Below the pieces are notes generated by a model. That model made no database searches, was not told where the DNA came from, and was given only the letters and a program-made list of their open reading frames with translations. From an uncultured Dorea sp. (GTDB lineage Bacteria; Bacillota; Clostridia; Lachnospirales; Lachnospiraceae): a DNA stretch of 64,000 nt. Numbering within the stretch: position 1 is the stretch's first letter; every line of letters starts with the position of its first letter. The translations under genes and the position numbers were made by a program. Of this stretch, positions 1-8,578 are shown one piece after another. Location: NCBI GenBank assembly GCA_900550865.1, contig URTM01000004.1, forward strand, positions 1 through 64,000, in the 5' to 3' direction.

Positions 1-62
<62 letters not shown>

Positions 63-263
63 TATCTCAAATCCGTTTTGACACAGATTCAAAATCAAGT
101 TCGTTCCAGTTCAAGAAAACTACTAGCTTTCTTATCCCCTTTACTGTTTTAAGGTTCGACATTAAATGTCTGTTCTGAATAATTCTCTTTAGAATTTTCA
201 GGGTTGTTGTCTATTGTTTAATTATCAAGGTTCTTTGTTGTTGCTGTTTGAAACAGCTTATTT

Positions 264-292
264 AGGTTATCATATTCATCGACGTTTGTCAA
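264..292 (-). promoter_or_regulatory. rRNA promoter proximal to 16S (P1)
   Basis: Minus-strand TTGACA (287-292), 17-nt spacer, TAACCT (264-269). The box is followed by AATAAGCTG, the same sequence that follows the -10 of the next promoter upstream. It lies about 200 nt before the 16S 5' end, as expected for a leader-containing rRNA transcript. Confidence 0.75.
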
Positions 293-383
293 GAACTTTT
301 TTAATCTTTTTTTGACCAGCTTTCCAGCTGTTCAACCACCGTCTTTTGCCAAACATTCGTTTGTCTCAAGCGACAGCTTATTA

Positions 384-412
384 AGAATATCACAACCAGT
401 TATGTTTGTCAA
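384..412 (-). promoter_or_regulatory. rRNA promoter, middle (P2)
   Basis: Minus-strand TTGACA (407-412), 17-nt spacer, TATTCT (384-389). It shares TTGACAAAC at the -35 and AATAAGCTG after the -10 with the proximal promoter, and a GCTGTCGC..GAGAC block with the distal one, so the three look like duplicated modules. Confidence 0.75.
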
Positions 413-527
413 CTGTTATTTTATTCTTTTTTCAAAATTAATTTATATCAATTTTGAAACACCCGAAATACTGTCTTCTGCTTCGACTCTGTTGCCTCAC
501 GGCCTTGTCTCTCGCGACAGCCAGATT

Positions 528-557
528 AATATACCACAAGGCGATTTGAATTGTCAA
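528..557 (-). promoter_or_regulatory. rRNA promoter distal to 16S (P3)
   Basis: Minus-strand TTGACA (552-557), 18-nt spacer, TATATT (528-533). The stretch from here to 806 holds the downstream terminator of the cvpA operon, a short dispersed repeat at 697-732, and no convincing gene. Confidence 0.65.
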
Positions 558-696
558 CATTGTTTTTATATTTTCTGCAATTTAGACAATTAAAACAATT
601 TAGATTCAATTTGCCTTATTTTCACAGACATTTTCACAAGAAGATATTCTTCTCTTTTATAACATTCTGCTACTATTGATACCAAAGCAAGAGCAC

Positions 697-732
697 TTGC
701 CATCTGCCGCGTCTTCCGAACGTATGGCAAGC
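697..732 (-). repeat. short dispersed post-terminator repeat (copy near 0.7 kb)
   Basis: On the minus strand the element begins just after the T-tract of the cvpA terminator: CTTGCCATACGTTCGGAAGA, followed by a GC-rich stretch and ATGGCAAG, so its ends form an inverted repeat TTGCCAT/ATGGCAA. Related sequences with core CATGCGTTCGAAAGAA occur at about 4336-4367, 12678-12717, 25080-25103 and 26624-26649, each time directly after a terminator. Confidence 0.45.
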
Positions 733-741
733 AAAAATAGG

Positions 742-774
742 CAAAAAATAAGACCAGGCCCATTCTCCTGATCT
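742..774 (-). terminator. intrinsic terminator of the LysM-DUF5711-cvpA unit
   Basis: Minus strand: stem GATCAGG/CCTGGTC (one G-U pair) followed by TTATTTTTTG. It sits 33 nt after the cvpA stop codon. Confidence 0.75.
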
Positions 775-806
775 CATTTCTCGATAAATGCACAAATATT
801 CCTGCT

Positions 807-1745
807 TTATTTTAATTTCACCACCAGCTGCATAACCGGATTATAATCATATATCAATTTCAAAAGAGAGTTGTTCTGTATCATCTCATAGATTTCTTTT
901 CCTATGTCTGTTGTATACAACAATATAACAATCATGAACAGGATCCATACTATGATCAGTGCAATTCCTATTCCAAGCACACCACCGCCCAGATGATTAA
1001 AGAATCCGACCACCGGCAATTCCGATACAATATCCAGCGCAAATACAACCGCCCTCAGGATCACCGTCACTACAATAAACGTAAGCACAAATGCGATAAT
1101 ATTGATCACCAGCCTTGCAATATATGCTCCGATATATTGCGGGAATGTAGTAACCCCCAGCTCATTATACATCTCTTTATTGTTATTCTTAAGCAACAGA
1201 TTCTTTAAAACATCCGGTATATCTGCCGCTTTGATTGCTGTTTCCTGCAGACTCTCCGGTATATCCGCATTTTCTATCGCATCTTTTACCGTACTGCTCC
1301 CGCTGCCGGTCAGACCATCCAGAACATTTTCAGAAATCCCGTACTTCGCAAGATCTGAGCTGCTGATTTTTCCATTTACAATATCTGAAATGGAAATTCC
1401 GTATTTATTCAGAGTCTCTTCGCTGACTCCTGCTGCCTTCAACGCTTTCTTAACCGCAGCCTCATTCAGGCCATTGCTTTGACCCGACGCATTATCTCCA
1501 CCTGTAATTGCCGAAGCAGCCACATCTGCCATCGTACTGACAACTTTCTGGCTTATCATATCATCCAGCGGTGTATATTTTTCTATCATCTGAGATACAT
1601 ATGGAGTTGCAAAAAACACGATTATAATCGTTACAATCGTTGCGATCAGTGATACCACAATCCGGATCGCACCTCTGACCAGTCCTGTTATAATACAGAT
1701 CAGAAATATAATCCCTATGGATATCTCCAGCCAATTCATATTCAT
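807..1745 (-). CDS. CvpA-family membrane protein
   Basis: 312 residues. CvpA-family proteins (named for colicin V production) are polytopic membrane proteins of poorly defined function linked to envelope homeostasis. Visible here: an N-terminal hydrophobic pair (residues about 8-50, including GIIFLICIITGLVRG), a long polar Ser/Gly/Asn-rich middle (about 70-190) that is unusually large for the family, then two hydrophobic segments (about 210-240 and 255-285) with the family-typical PVVGFFNHLGGGVLGIG. The start ATG has AAGGAG 5 nt upstream. It is the last gene of an apparent three-gene unit, 9 nt after the DUF5711 gene, and is closed by a terminator. The family call is good; the role is unknown. 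Confidence 0.8.
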   Translation of the reverse strand: MNMNWLEISIGIIFLICIITGLVRGAIRIVVSLIATIVTIIIVFFATPYVSQMIEKYTPLDDMISQKVVSTMADVAASAITGGDNASGQSNGLNEAAVKKALKAAGVSEETLNKYGISISDIVNGKISSSDLAKYGISENVLDGLTGSGSSTVKDAIENADIPESLQETAIKAADIPDVLKNLLLKNNNKEMYNELGVTTFPQYIGAYIARLVINIIAFVLTFIVVTVILRAVVFALDIVSELPVVGFFNHLGGGVLGIGIALIIVWILFMIVILLYTTDIGKEIYEMIQNNSLLKLIYDYNPVMQLVVKLK

Positions 1746-1754
1746 AGTTTCTCC

Positions 1755-3011
1755 TTATTTTACAAGACGGACTTTTTCCATTCCATTCGCGCTCAGCACG
1801 ATATACTGATTCACCCCGCCAACCGGGAATATTTCCAATATATTATTATCCATCCTGCCCTTAAACTTCTGTACACCATTTTTCATAAATATATTGCAGT
1901 TTTTTCCATCGTACATGATTACCTGATTACCACATAATTTTGCATAATTGTAATCTCCGGTAAATTCCTTTGACAGTACAACCTTGCCATTTTTATTATA
2001 CAGTCTGAGTTCATAACCGCCTTTCCCCTGATTTTTCAGGATCAGGCCAATATATTTCTTATTATGAAATACACTTTTTATCTCTTTGTCCATGGTTATC
2101 TTTACGATCTGCTTTGGCACATCTTTTCCATTATAGATCACCATAGTATTATCACCGATCGCCGCCGATGTATCTTCGTCCATAAAAAATCCCGACGCCA
2201 TGATCGTATTCTTATAATTCTTGCCAGCGACCTGATGATCTGTTTTCTCTTTTCCGGCATCGCCAAAGTTATAATAATGTATTCTGGACACAATCTCTCC
2301 ATCCTGTGTGTAAAGATATAATACCTGCATCACCTGTCCGTCCGCAGATAACGACACATCCATCGGATATCCGGTTCCTGCCAGCGATGTTTTATGTTCT
2401 ACCAGTATATTGCCCGCTGTATCATAGCAGATCACTTTCATCGATGTATCGCTTTTCAATATTGCACTGACGATTCCCTGTTCCGATACACTGATTCTTT
2501 CGATCGGCATGGTCGTATGCACTTCACCCTTCAACCCATCTTCCTGGAAGATCAGGATATCATTTCCTTCTTTGTCCGCAACAGCCGCTGATTTGTCTGT
2601 CAGATCTATCATCGGATTCTTGATCTGATAGGACTGATTCCATTTTTCTTTTCCCGTCTGGCTCAGATATGAAATACCGTCTTTGCTGTACTTCAGCACC
2701 CCATCCGCAAATTGTACGTAATTATTATCTGACGCACTCTTTCCTACATAGGTATCGCTGATCCTGACTTTTGTATATGTCTGAAGGCTGATCAGCAAAC
2801 AGATAAGTACTCCCAATGCTGCCACGATTGCTATCCCAATCGCTATCTTCTTCTGCTTCTTTCTTTTCCTTCTTGCCAGTTCTTCCCGGACTTCCTTTTC
2901 TGTCATCCCATCCTCGCTGTTCAATTCGTCCATAATCTCATCTATGATCTTATCTGTGGGATCTTCCGGCTCTCTCACAACACGGAGATTGCTGTTCTTC
3001 CTGCGTTTCAT
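1755..3011 (-). CDS. DUF5711-type single-pass membrane protein with beta-propeller-like exterior
   Basis: 418 residues. A charged cytoplasmic N terminus (1-55, very rich in E, D, R and K, including RRKRKKQKK) precedes one transmembrane helix (about 56-80, IAIGIAIVAALGVLICLLIS). The remainder is a long predicted extracytoplasmic beta-rich region with repeated blade-like units (for example DGQVMQVLYLYTQDGEI and NGKVVLSKEF), resembling the DUF5711 family of Clostridia. No catalytic motif is visible. It lies between the LysM and CvpA genes on the same strand (64 nt after the former, 9 nt before the latter), so an envelope role shared by the three proteins is plausible but inferred. Confidence 0.7.
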   Translation of the reverse strand: MKRRKNSNLRVVREPEDPTDKIIDEIMDELNSEDGMTEKEVREELARRKRKKQKKIAIGIAIVAALGVLICLLISLQTYTKVRISDTYVGKSASDNNYVQFADGVLKYSKDGISYLSQTGKEKWNQSYQIKNPMIDLTDKSAAVADKEGNDILIFQEDGLKGEVHTTMPIERISVSEQGIVSAILKSDTSMKVICYDTAGNILVEHKTSLAGTGYPMDVSLSADGQVMQVLYLYTQDGEIVSRIHYYNFGDAGKEKTDHQVAGKNYKNTIMASGFFMDEDTSAAIGDNTMVIYNGKDVPKQIVKITMDKEIKSVFHNKKYIGLILKNQGKGGYELRLYNKNGKVVLSKEFTGDYNYAKLCGNQVIMYDGKNCNIFMKNGVQKFKGRMDNNILEIFPVGGVNQYIVLSANGMEKVRLVK

Positions 3012-3074
3012 CCGTCAGTCATCCTTTCAACGTTTCTTCTGATACTGTGTACCTTAGTATACCACATTTCCCAT

Positions 3075-4133
3075 TTATGGGAGTAACAATTTTTGTCCGA
3101 TATAGATCAGGTTACCGTCGGACAGTCCGTTCATTTTACAGATTGCTTTTACATGCGAAGTATCGCCATATAATTTCTGACTGATTCCTGCAAGCGTCTC
3201 TCCTTTCTGCACCACATAATAATCCCGATCCGTAAGCTGGTCATTTGCCGCATCCTGCGTTGTTGTTTTCTCCGCTTTCTTTACCGTTCCGGAGACTTCT
3301 TTGGCACTGTCTTTTGCTTTTTCTGCCGTTGCCGTCTTTGCATCCTCAACGCTCTTTCCTCCGTCAACCGCTTCCGTCAGTGTTTCCAGCGAATTCTGTA
3401 CCGCTTTCATTTTGTCAAAATTATTCACCGTCGTAATCCCGATTACCAGCACGATCACTACCAGTACCGCACTCGTAATATATGCAAATCTCGGACTCTG
3501 ATGCTGTTCTTTGTACTCCATCTTCTCCCTTACTGCACTACGAAAATCCTTTGCAGCTCGATCCTCAACCACTTCACTGGGAGTTACTCCATTGTCCCTT
3601 CTGGTGCTGATCATATAATTCTGCATCTCCGAATTCTTTTCATAATAAATGTAATGTCCTCCGATCTGCATCAGTTCCCCGAATTTGTATGCATAAAATA
3701 TTTCTTCCTGTTCCCGTGCATTTTTCCACAGGAACAAGCTGCTTTCCTGTCCAAATTCCTTTTCCTGTATCTTTTTTACTTCCCGGTTGCGGCTCATCGG
3801 GTTACCTTCTTCAACGATTCCCCAGCCGACAATGTGGCTTTCCGGAAAATATTGCGCTGCCTCTTTCATTGTATTCTTCATCTCATCCGCATCAATATTC
3901 AGCTTTCCGTCCTTGTCCGTCAGGCTCTGCATCCGGACCGCTCCCGATACAAACACTGCTTTCTCATCTTCCAGTTCCAGTACTTCTCCCGATAACAGAA
4001 TTCCTATTGGCTGTTCCTTTGCTTTTTCTCTCAACTGATTCAGGTATGTATCTACGTAATCTTCTACATATATCTTTGGATTGTCACTTACATTTCCTAT
4101 CTGTCTTACATTTTTTGGAAGTTGTCTTTCCAT
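3075..4133 (-). CDS. membrane-anchored LysM-domain protein
   Basis: 352 residues. The C terminus (about 303-352) is a LysM peptidoglycan-binding domain: YYVVQKGETLAGISQKLYGD, then a helix and NLIYIGQKLLLP. A transmembrane helix at about 217-237 (AYITSAVLVVIVLVIGITTV) separates it from a cytosolic N-terminal half. That half (about 38-170: IGILLSGEV, AVFVSGAV, HIVGWGIVEEG) resembles the JAB/MPN fold, but the usual H-x-H metal-ligand motif after the VGW segment is absent, so if related it is catalytically dead (tentative). An Ala/Lys/Thr-rich linker joins helix and LysM domain. First gene of the unit with DUF5711 and cvpA; an envelope function is inferred. Confidence 0.75.
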   Translation of the reverse strand: MERQLPKNVRQIGNVSDNPKIYVEDYVDTYLNQLREKAKEQPIGILLSGEVLELEDEKAVFVSGAVRMQSLTDKDGKLNIDADEMKNTMKEAAQYFPESHIVGWGIVEEGNPMSRNREVKKIQEKEFGQESSLFLWKNAREQEEIFYAYKFGELMQIGGHYIYYEKNSEMQNYMISTRRDNGVTPSEVVEDRAAKDFRSAVREKMEYKEQHQSPRFAYITSAVLVVIVLVIGITTVNNFDKMKAVQNSLETLTEAVDGGKSVEDAKTATAEKAKDSAKEVSGTVKKAEKTTTQDAANDQLTDRDYYVVQKGETLAGISQKLYGDTSHVKAICKMNGLSDGNLIYIGQKLLLP

Positions 4134-4335
4134 GACACAGTCACCTCGTCTTATATATTTTTGCCTATGATATCATACAAAAAATGCATATTTTATCAGT
4201 TGATGGGACTTGTCCATGGAAATTTCTGATATATCCTCTTATTTCTCGACATTCTTCCACGCATTCACGCAGTAATACTCAGAATCTGCTGTCGGCAGCT
4301 TCTCTTGCATACTTTACCATCTACAGGACCTGCCA

Positions 4336-4367
4336 CCGGCAGTTTCTTTCGAACGCATGGCGATAAG
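4336..4367 (-). repeat. short dispersed post-terminator repeat (copy near 4.3 kb)
   Basis: Minus strand GCCATGCGTTCGAAAGAAAC followed by TGCCGGTGGCAGG, starting right after the T-tract of the fruR terminator. This is the longest well-preserved copy; the 12.7-kb copy matches it through the CTGTCGGT segment. Confidence 0.5.
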
Positions 4368-4368
4368 A

Positions 4369-4415
4369 TAAAAAAACAGAGATCTCTGAAATACATTCTT
4401 TCAAAAATCTCTGTT
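4369..4415 (-). terminator. intrinsic terminator of the fructose operon
   Basis: Minus strand: AACAGAGAT pairs with ATCTCTGTT across a loop of about 23 nt and is followed by TTTTTTATC. It begins 12 nt after the fruR stop. Confidence 0.75.
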
Positions 4416-4427
4416 CTCATTCTGTTT

Positions 4428-5171
4428 TTATGCTATGACCATAATGTTTCCACAGTCCTGATATCCTTCAGCAATCTTATCAGTGATGATCTTCGTACCC
4501 GCAAGCGGGGCAAATGTCACCGAACTCACCTCACCAAACTTGGAATGGTCACACAATATATATTTTTTCTGGCACTGTTCCATTGCGGTCTTCTTCACCA
4601 TCGCCTCGTTAGCATCCGGTGTTGTGAATCCAGTCTTCTTAGTCACTCCGTTCGTCCCAAAGAAACCTTTGGTAAAATGATATTTTTCAAGAGTCTGCAA
4701 CGCTTCGCTTCCCACAACAGCCTCCGTTGAACTCTTCAGTTCCCCGCCGATCAGACGTACTTTTACGCCTGCTTTCGCCAGCTGCTGTGCATGTGCTACC
4801 GCATTTGTCACGACCGTCACGTCTTTTTCCTGCAGGAATTCCAGCATATATCCGGTTGTGGTTCCTGCATCAATGTAAATAAATTCACCTTGTCCGATCA
4901 GTCCGGCTGCATATTCTGCTATCTGCTGCTTTTCTGATACATGGACGGTTATCTTCTGAGCCACTGTCGGCTCCTGCGGTGTTACCACGTGATCCGATGC
5001 AATTGCACCGCCGAACACTTTCACCAGTTTTCCTGCATTATGAAGTGCTGTGATATCTCTGCGCACGGTCGATTCCGATGTATTCAGAAGCTCTTTGACT
5101 TCTGTCACGGTAATACTTCCTTCTTTTTCAAGAAGCTTCAATATCTGCTCATAACGCTGTTCTGTGAGCAT
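4428..5171 (-). CDS. fruR: DeoR-family transcriptional regulator of the fructose operon
   Basis: 247 residues, normal for the family. Residues 1-57 form the DeoR helix-turn-helix (RYEQILKLLEKEGSITVTEV, LNTSESTVRRDI), followed by the sugar-phosphate sensor domain (IYIDAGTTTGYMLEFL; VTNAVAHAQQL; KGFFGTNGV; YILCDHSKFG). FruR/LacR-type members repress sugar PTS operons and are relieved by a sugar phosphate, here probably fructose 1-phosphate (inferred from its neighbours). It is the last gene of fruK-fruA-ptsH-fruR, 8 nt after ptsH, whereas in many Firmicutes the regulator comes first. Start ATG overlaps no neighbour. Confidence 0.9.
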   Translation of the reverse strand: MLTEQRYEQILKLLEKEGSITVTEVKELLNTSESTVRRDITALHNAGKLVKVFGGAIASDHVVTPQEPTVAQKITVHVSEKQQIAEYAAGLIGQGEFIYIDAGTTTGYMLEFLQEKDVTVVTNAVAHAQQLAKAGVKVRLIGGELKSSTEAVVGSEALQTLEKYHFTKGFFGTNGVTKKTGFTTPDANEAMVKKTAMEQCQKKYILCDHSKFGEVSSVTFAPLAGTKIITDKIAEGYQDCGNIMVIA

Positions 5172-5179
5172 ATGACCTC

Positions 5180-5437
5180 CTACAGGTTCTCCTGCATAAA
5201 TTTGCTTACTGCTTCACAAGCTGCTTCTTCATCCGCACCTTCGAATGTGAATGTTACTTCGTGGCCTTTCTTTGCGCCAAGTCCCATAAGACCGAAGATT
5301 TTCTTGCAGTCAGCTTTCTTTCCTTCTTTTTCGATCATTACTGATGACTCGAATGATTTTGCAAGTTTTACTAACTCTCCTGCCGGACGAGCGTGGATTC
5401 CTTCGTTATCTGTGATTACATACTTAAATTCTTTCAT
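5180..5437 (-). CDS. ptsH: HPr-like phosphocarrier without the regulatory serine
   Basis: 85 residues from the second ATG; the first in-frame ATG (5443) directly abuts the GGAGG box, while the second has a 7-nt spacing, and this start places the active-site histidine at position 15 as in classic HPr. The motif GIHARPAGELV holds the phosphorylated His15. The segment normally carrying regulatory Ser46 (KSIMGVMSLG in B. subtilis) reads KKIFGLMGLG, so Ser46 is replaced by Lys and HPr kinase cannot phosphorylate that site. It should still pass phosphate from enzyme I to a IIA domain. Its position between fruA and fruR suggests it serves the fructose PTS. It could be a Crh-like or FPr-like specialised HPr; a canonical ptsH may exist elsewhere. 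Confidence 0.9.
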   Translation of the reverse strand: MKEFKYVITDNEGIHARPAGELVKLAKSFESSVMIEKEGKKADCKKIFGLMGLGAKKGHEVTFTFEGADEEAACEAVSKFMQENL

Positions 5438-5487
5438 TTTCATACCTCCATAAAATATTACATTTTGTAATTTTCATTCTATTCATT

Positions 5488-5526
5488 TTTTACAGGTCTG
5501 TCAATATCTCTGCTGACAAACCTGTA
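5488..5526 (-). other. hairpin between fruA and ptsH
   Basis: Minus strand TACAGGT-TGTCA pairs with TGACA-ACCTGTA, leaving one unpaired base on each side and a loop of about 12 nt. No T-tract follows (the next bases are AAAAAATG), so it is not a normal terminator for this strand. It may stabilise or cut the fruKA message before ptsH-fruR (inference). Confidence 0.55.
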
Positions 5527-5542
5527 TTTCAATATCTGTTTC

Positions 5543-7474
5543 TTATGCTACTTTTTTCTTCAGTACTCCGAGTAATACGGCTGAGATTACAGTTCCTACT
5601 ACCAGTGCCAGCAGATACATCAGTGCATTTCCCACTACAGGGAATACGAAGATTCCACCGTGTGGTGCCATCAGTGTACAGCCAAATGCCATAGACAGAG
5701 CTCCTGCTACTGCGGAACCTGCGATGCATGATGGAAGTACATGAAGCGGGTCAGCTGCTGCATATGGGATTGCTCCCTCTGTGATGAATGCAAGTCCCAT
5801 AACGAAGTTAGTCGGTCCTGCTTCTCTTTCTGATTTTGTAAATTTGTCTTTGAATAATAATGTTGCAAGTGCAATTGCACATGGAGGTGTCATTCCTCCG
5901 ATCATAACAGCTGCCATGATATCATAGTTACCTGCTGCGATTGCTGCTGTACCAAATACATATGCCGCCTTATTGAATGGACCTCCCATATCGATTGCCA
6001 TCATTCCGCCGAGGATCAGACCAAGTACGATCTTACTTGAACCGCCCATTCCGGTCAGTCCGTTGTTCAGTGCTGTATTGATTGCTCCCATAACCGGCTC
6101 TACTGCAAAGTTCATGATAAGTCCGATACCCAGAATACCGACTACCGGATAGATCAGTACCGGCGCAATCTTCTCAAGCGCTTCCGGAAGTTTATCACAT
6201 AATTTTCTAAGAAGGAGAATCAGATATCCGGATACAAAACCTGCTACCAGTGCTCCGAGGAATCCTGATTTTCCATTTGCTGCCATAAGTCCGCCTACAA
6301 AACCAACTGCAAGTGCCGGTCTGTCGCCAATTGCTTCACCTATATATCCCGCAAGTACCGGAAGCATCAGTCCAAACGCAAGTCCACCGATCGTCTTAAG
6401 CTGCGCCGCAACAGGTGTAATCGTACCAAAGTTAGCTCTGTCTGCTTCTGCCAATGCATTCATATCTACGCAAAGTCCGTCGATCAAAAATGCCAGTGCA
6501 ATCAGAATACCACCGCCGACTACGAACGGAAGCATATGGGATACACCATTCATCAACTGTGTGTAAATCTGATGTCCGATGCTGCCGGTTGATCTTCCGC
6601 CTTTACTTTCCTGTACTTCTGCCCCATTTGCCGCATGATATACCGGAACATCCCCGCTGATCACACGGTCAACCAGCTCACCTGCTTTACTGATACCATC
6701 AGATACCTGGCAGACAATGACTTTCTTTCCATCGAAACGGTCCATCGGTACCTGTGCATCTGCTGCTACGATAATTCCGTCTGCTTCTTCGATTTCTTTT
6801 GCTGTCAGAACGTTTTTCGCTCCGCCGGAACCTCTTGTCTCAACTTTTACTGCACAGTCTTTTGCTTTTGCAGCTTTTTCAATACCTTCTGCTGCCATAT
6901 AAGTATGAGCGATTCCTGTCGGGCAGGATGTAACCGCAAGGATCTTCACCTTTCCAGTTGTCTCTTCTGCTACGCTTTCATCTTCTGCTCCTGCAAGTCT
7001 TTCATCAATACTTGCTTCTTTTTCATCAGCGTCATTGATGATACTCATGAATTCTTCTACAGTCTTCGCATTTCTTAAAGACTCTGTAAATTCTTCATTC
7101 ATCAGAAGCACAGATAATTTACTTAATACATCCAGATGAATGTTGTCTTCTGTATTCGGTGCCGCGATCAGGAACATCAGTGTAACAGGCTCCCCATCCA
7201 GTGAATCGAAATCCACTCCGTCCTTTACTACCATTGCTGCCAGTCCCGGCTTTGTTACTGCATCACATTTTCCGTGTGGAATCGCAATTCCCTCTCCGAT
7301 TCCCGTGGTACTTTCCTCTTCTCTTGCATATACCTGCTTTCTATATGCTTCTTTGTCGTTGATCTTTTCGCTCTTTACCATAAGATCAACGATCTGATCC
7401 AGTGCTTCGTTCTTGCTTTTTGGCGATGCATCCAGAAGAATACTTCTTGCATCCAGCAAATCTGTGATTCTCAT
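5543..7474 (-). CDS. fruA: fructose-specific PTS enzyme IIABC
   Basis: 643 residues from the ATG at 7474, chosen because AGGAGG lies 9 nt upstream and the protein then starts MRITDLLDARS as in homologues. Domains in order: IIA (1-150; phospho-His in AIPHGKCDAV), an acidic linker, IIB-Fru (about 175-275; phospho-Cys in TSCPTGIAHT), and IIC-Fru (about 305-640; many hydrophobic helices, GGMMAIDMGGPFNKAAY, GAIPYAAADPL). It imports fructose and delivers it as fructose 1-phosphate, the substrate of the neighbouring FruK. It follows fruK by 58 nt and precedes ptsH by 105 nt with a hairpin in between. Confidence 0.96.
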   Translation of the reverse strand: MRITDLLDARSILLDASPKSKNEALDQIVDLMVKSEKINDKEAYRKQVYAREEESTTGIGEGIAIPHGKCDAVTKPGLAAMVVKDGVDFDSLDGEPVTLMFLIAAPNTEDNIHLDVLSKLSVLLMNEEFTESLRNAKTVEEFMSIINDADEKEASIDERLAGAEDESVAEETTGKVKILAVTSCPTGIAHTYMAAEGIEKAAKAKDCAVKVETRGSGGAKNVLTAKEIEEADGIIVAADAQVPMDRFDGKKVIVCQVSDGISKAGELVDRVISGDVPVYHAANGAEVQESKGGRSTGSIGHQIYTQLMNGVSHMLPFVVGGGILIALAFLIDGLCVDMNALAEADRANFGTITPVAAQLKTIGGLAFGLMLPVLAGYIGEAIGDRPALAVGFVGGLMAANGKSGFLGALVAGFVSGYLILLLRKLCDKLPEALEKIAPVLIYPVVGILGIGLIMNFAVEPVMGAINTALNNGLTGMGGSSKIVLGLILGGMMAIDMGGPFNKAAYVFGTAAIAAGNYDIMAAVMIGGMTPPCAIALATLLFKDKFTKSEREAGPTNFVMGLAFITEGAIPYAAADPLHVLPSCIAGSAVAGALSMAFGCTLMAPHGGIFVFPVVGNALMYLLALVVGTVISAVLLGVLKKKVA

Positions 7475-7532
7475 ATGGTTTTTCCTCCTGTTGATAAATA
7501 TTTTTCTTTGCAACACTTCTCTCTTTTATGCC

Positions 7533-8438
7533 TTACACCAGCTGTTTATATACTTCTTCTACTTCCGGTCTGGTTGCCAGATATTCGGAAAATGCACTTG
7601 CACTTCCTGTTGCGACTCCCATATGGAAAGCATGCTCATAATCCTGCTTTTCCATCCAGCCTGCCATGAATCCTGCCACCATGGAATCTCCGGCTCCTAC
7701 ACCATTGACCAGTGTGCCTTTCGGTGCCGGTGAGCTGTAGACCTCTCCGTTCTCTGCGATCAGTACCGCTCCTTCGCCCGCCATGGAAATCAGTACATTT
7801 CTCGCTCCTTTTTCCTGAAGCTTTCTTCCGTAAGGAACGACTTCTTCTCTCGTCTTAAGAGTCACTCCGAAGATCTCGCCAAGTTCGTGATTATTTGGTT
7901 TGATCAGGAATGGATGATACTCCAGCACATTCATCAGAAGATCTCTCGTCGCATCCACAACGATCATAACACCTTTGTCTTTCAGCTCTTTCATGATCCG
8001 GCTGTAGATGTCATCCGGCATAGACGCCGGGATACTTCCCGCAAGGAATAAGACATCTCCTTCTTTCATCGTATTCAGACGGTCCATCAGTTCTTCTACT
8101 TTGTCTTTTGGAATCTCAGGACCACTTCCGTTGATCTCTGTTCCGTCGATTGATTTCAGCTTTAAATTGATTCTTGATATTCCTTCTTCAATCTGGATGA
8201 AATCAGATGTCACTCCGTCTTCTTCCAGTCTTCTTGCAATTTCTTTTCCCGTAAAGCCTGCCATGAAGCCAAGTGCTGTACTTTCAATTCCGAGATTCTT
8301 AAGTACAATGGAAACGTTGATTCCTTTTCCACCTGGAAGCATGAGTTCTGAGCTTGTACGGTTTGTAAGTCCGAGTTTAAAATCATCCACCGAAACGATG
8401 TAATCCAGCGATGGATTAAACGTAACTGTATAAATCAT
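7533..8438 (-). CDS. fruK: 1-phosphofructokinase (PfkB family)
   Basis: 301 residues from the ATG at 8438, which has AAAGGGGT 7 nt upstream; the longer reading frame adds only an unsupported six-residue extension. The N terminus MIYTVTFNPSLDYIV and MLPGGKGINVS, and the C-terminal PfkB signature NGVGAGDSMVAGFMAG with the catalytic Asp, identify the fructose 1-phosphate branch of the PfkB family. It converts fructose 1-phosphate to fructose 1,6-bisphosphate. First gene of the operon, directly behind a strong promoter. Confidence 0.95.
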   Translation of the reverse strand: MIYTVTFNPSLDYIVSVDDFKLGLTNRTSSELMLPGGKGINVSIVLKNLGIESTALGFMAGFTGKEIARRLEEDGVTSDFIQIEEGISRINLKLKSIDGTEINGSGPEIPKDKVEELMDRLNTMKEGDVLFLAGSIPASMPDDIYSRIMKELKDKGVMIVVDATRDLLMNVLEYHPFLIKPNNHELGEIFGVTLKTREEVVPYGRKLQEKGARNVLISMAGEGAVLIAENGEVYSSPAPKGTLVNGVGAGDSMVAGFMAGWMEKQDYEHAFHMGVATGSASAFSEYLATRPEVEEVYKQLV

Positions 8439-8468
8439 ATTTCTTACCCCTTTCAACTTGTTGAGTTT

Positions 8469-8497
8469 ATTATATCGTCAAACTCCGTCATTTTCAA
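8469..8497 (-). promoter_or_regulatory. promoter of the fructose operon
   Basis: Minus strand TTGAAA (8492-8497), 17-nt spacer, TATAAT (8469-8474), 31 nt before the fruK start. Just downstream is CAACAAGTTG, part of a small dyad that could be a FruR site (speculative). Confidence 0.75.
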
Positions 8498-8578
8498 TCA
8501 CATTAGTTCACAAATATTTTGGCTGTTTTTGGTTGATTTTGCACAAATGGCGAACGAATTTGACCGTTTTTAATTGAT

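Larger units (their letters stand above)
4134..4427. other. intergenic stretch between the fructose operon and the LysM unit
   Basis: 294 nt without a convincing gene. From right to left on the minus strand it holds the fruR terminator (4369-4415), a short dispersed repeat (about 4336-4367), a second GC-rich hairpin (CTGCCGACAGCAG, near 4287), and the presumed promoter of the LysM gene, which I could not place reliably. Confidence 0.6.

Noticed and set aside
312..593. 93-codon plus-strand frame upstream of 16S
   Set aside because: It runs through the tandem rRNA promoters, has no ribosome-binding site and no recognisable family.
590..793. 67-codon minus-strand frame
   Set aside because: It crosses the cvpA terminator and a dispersed repeat; no Shine-Dalgarno and no homology recognised.
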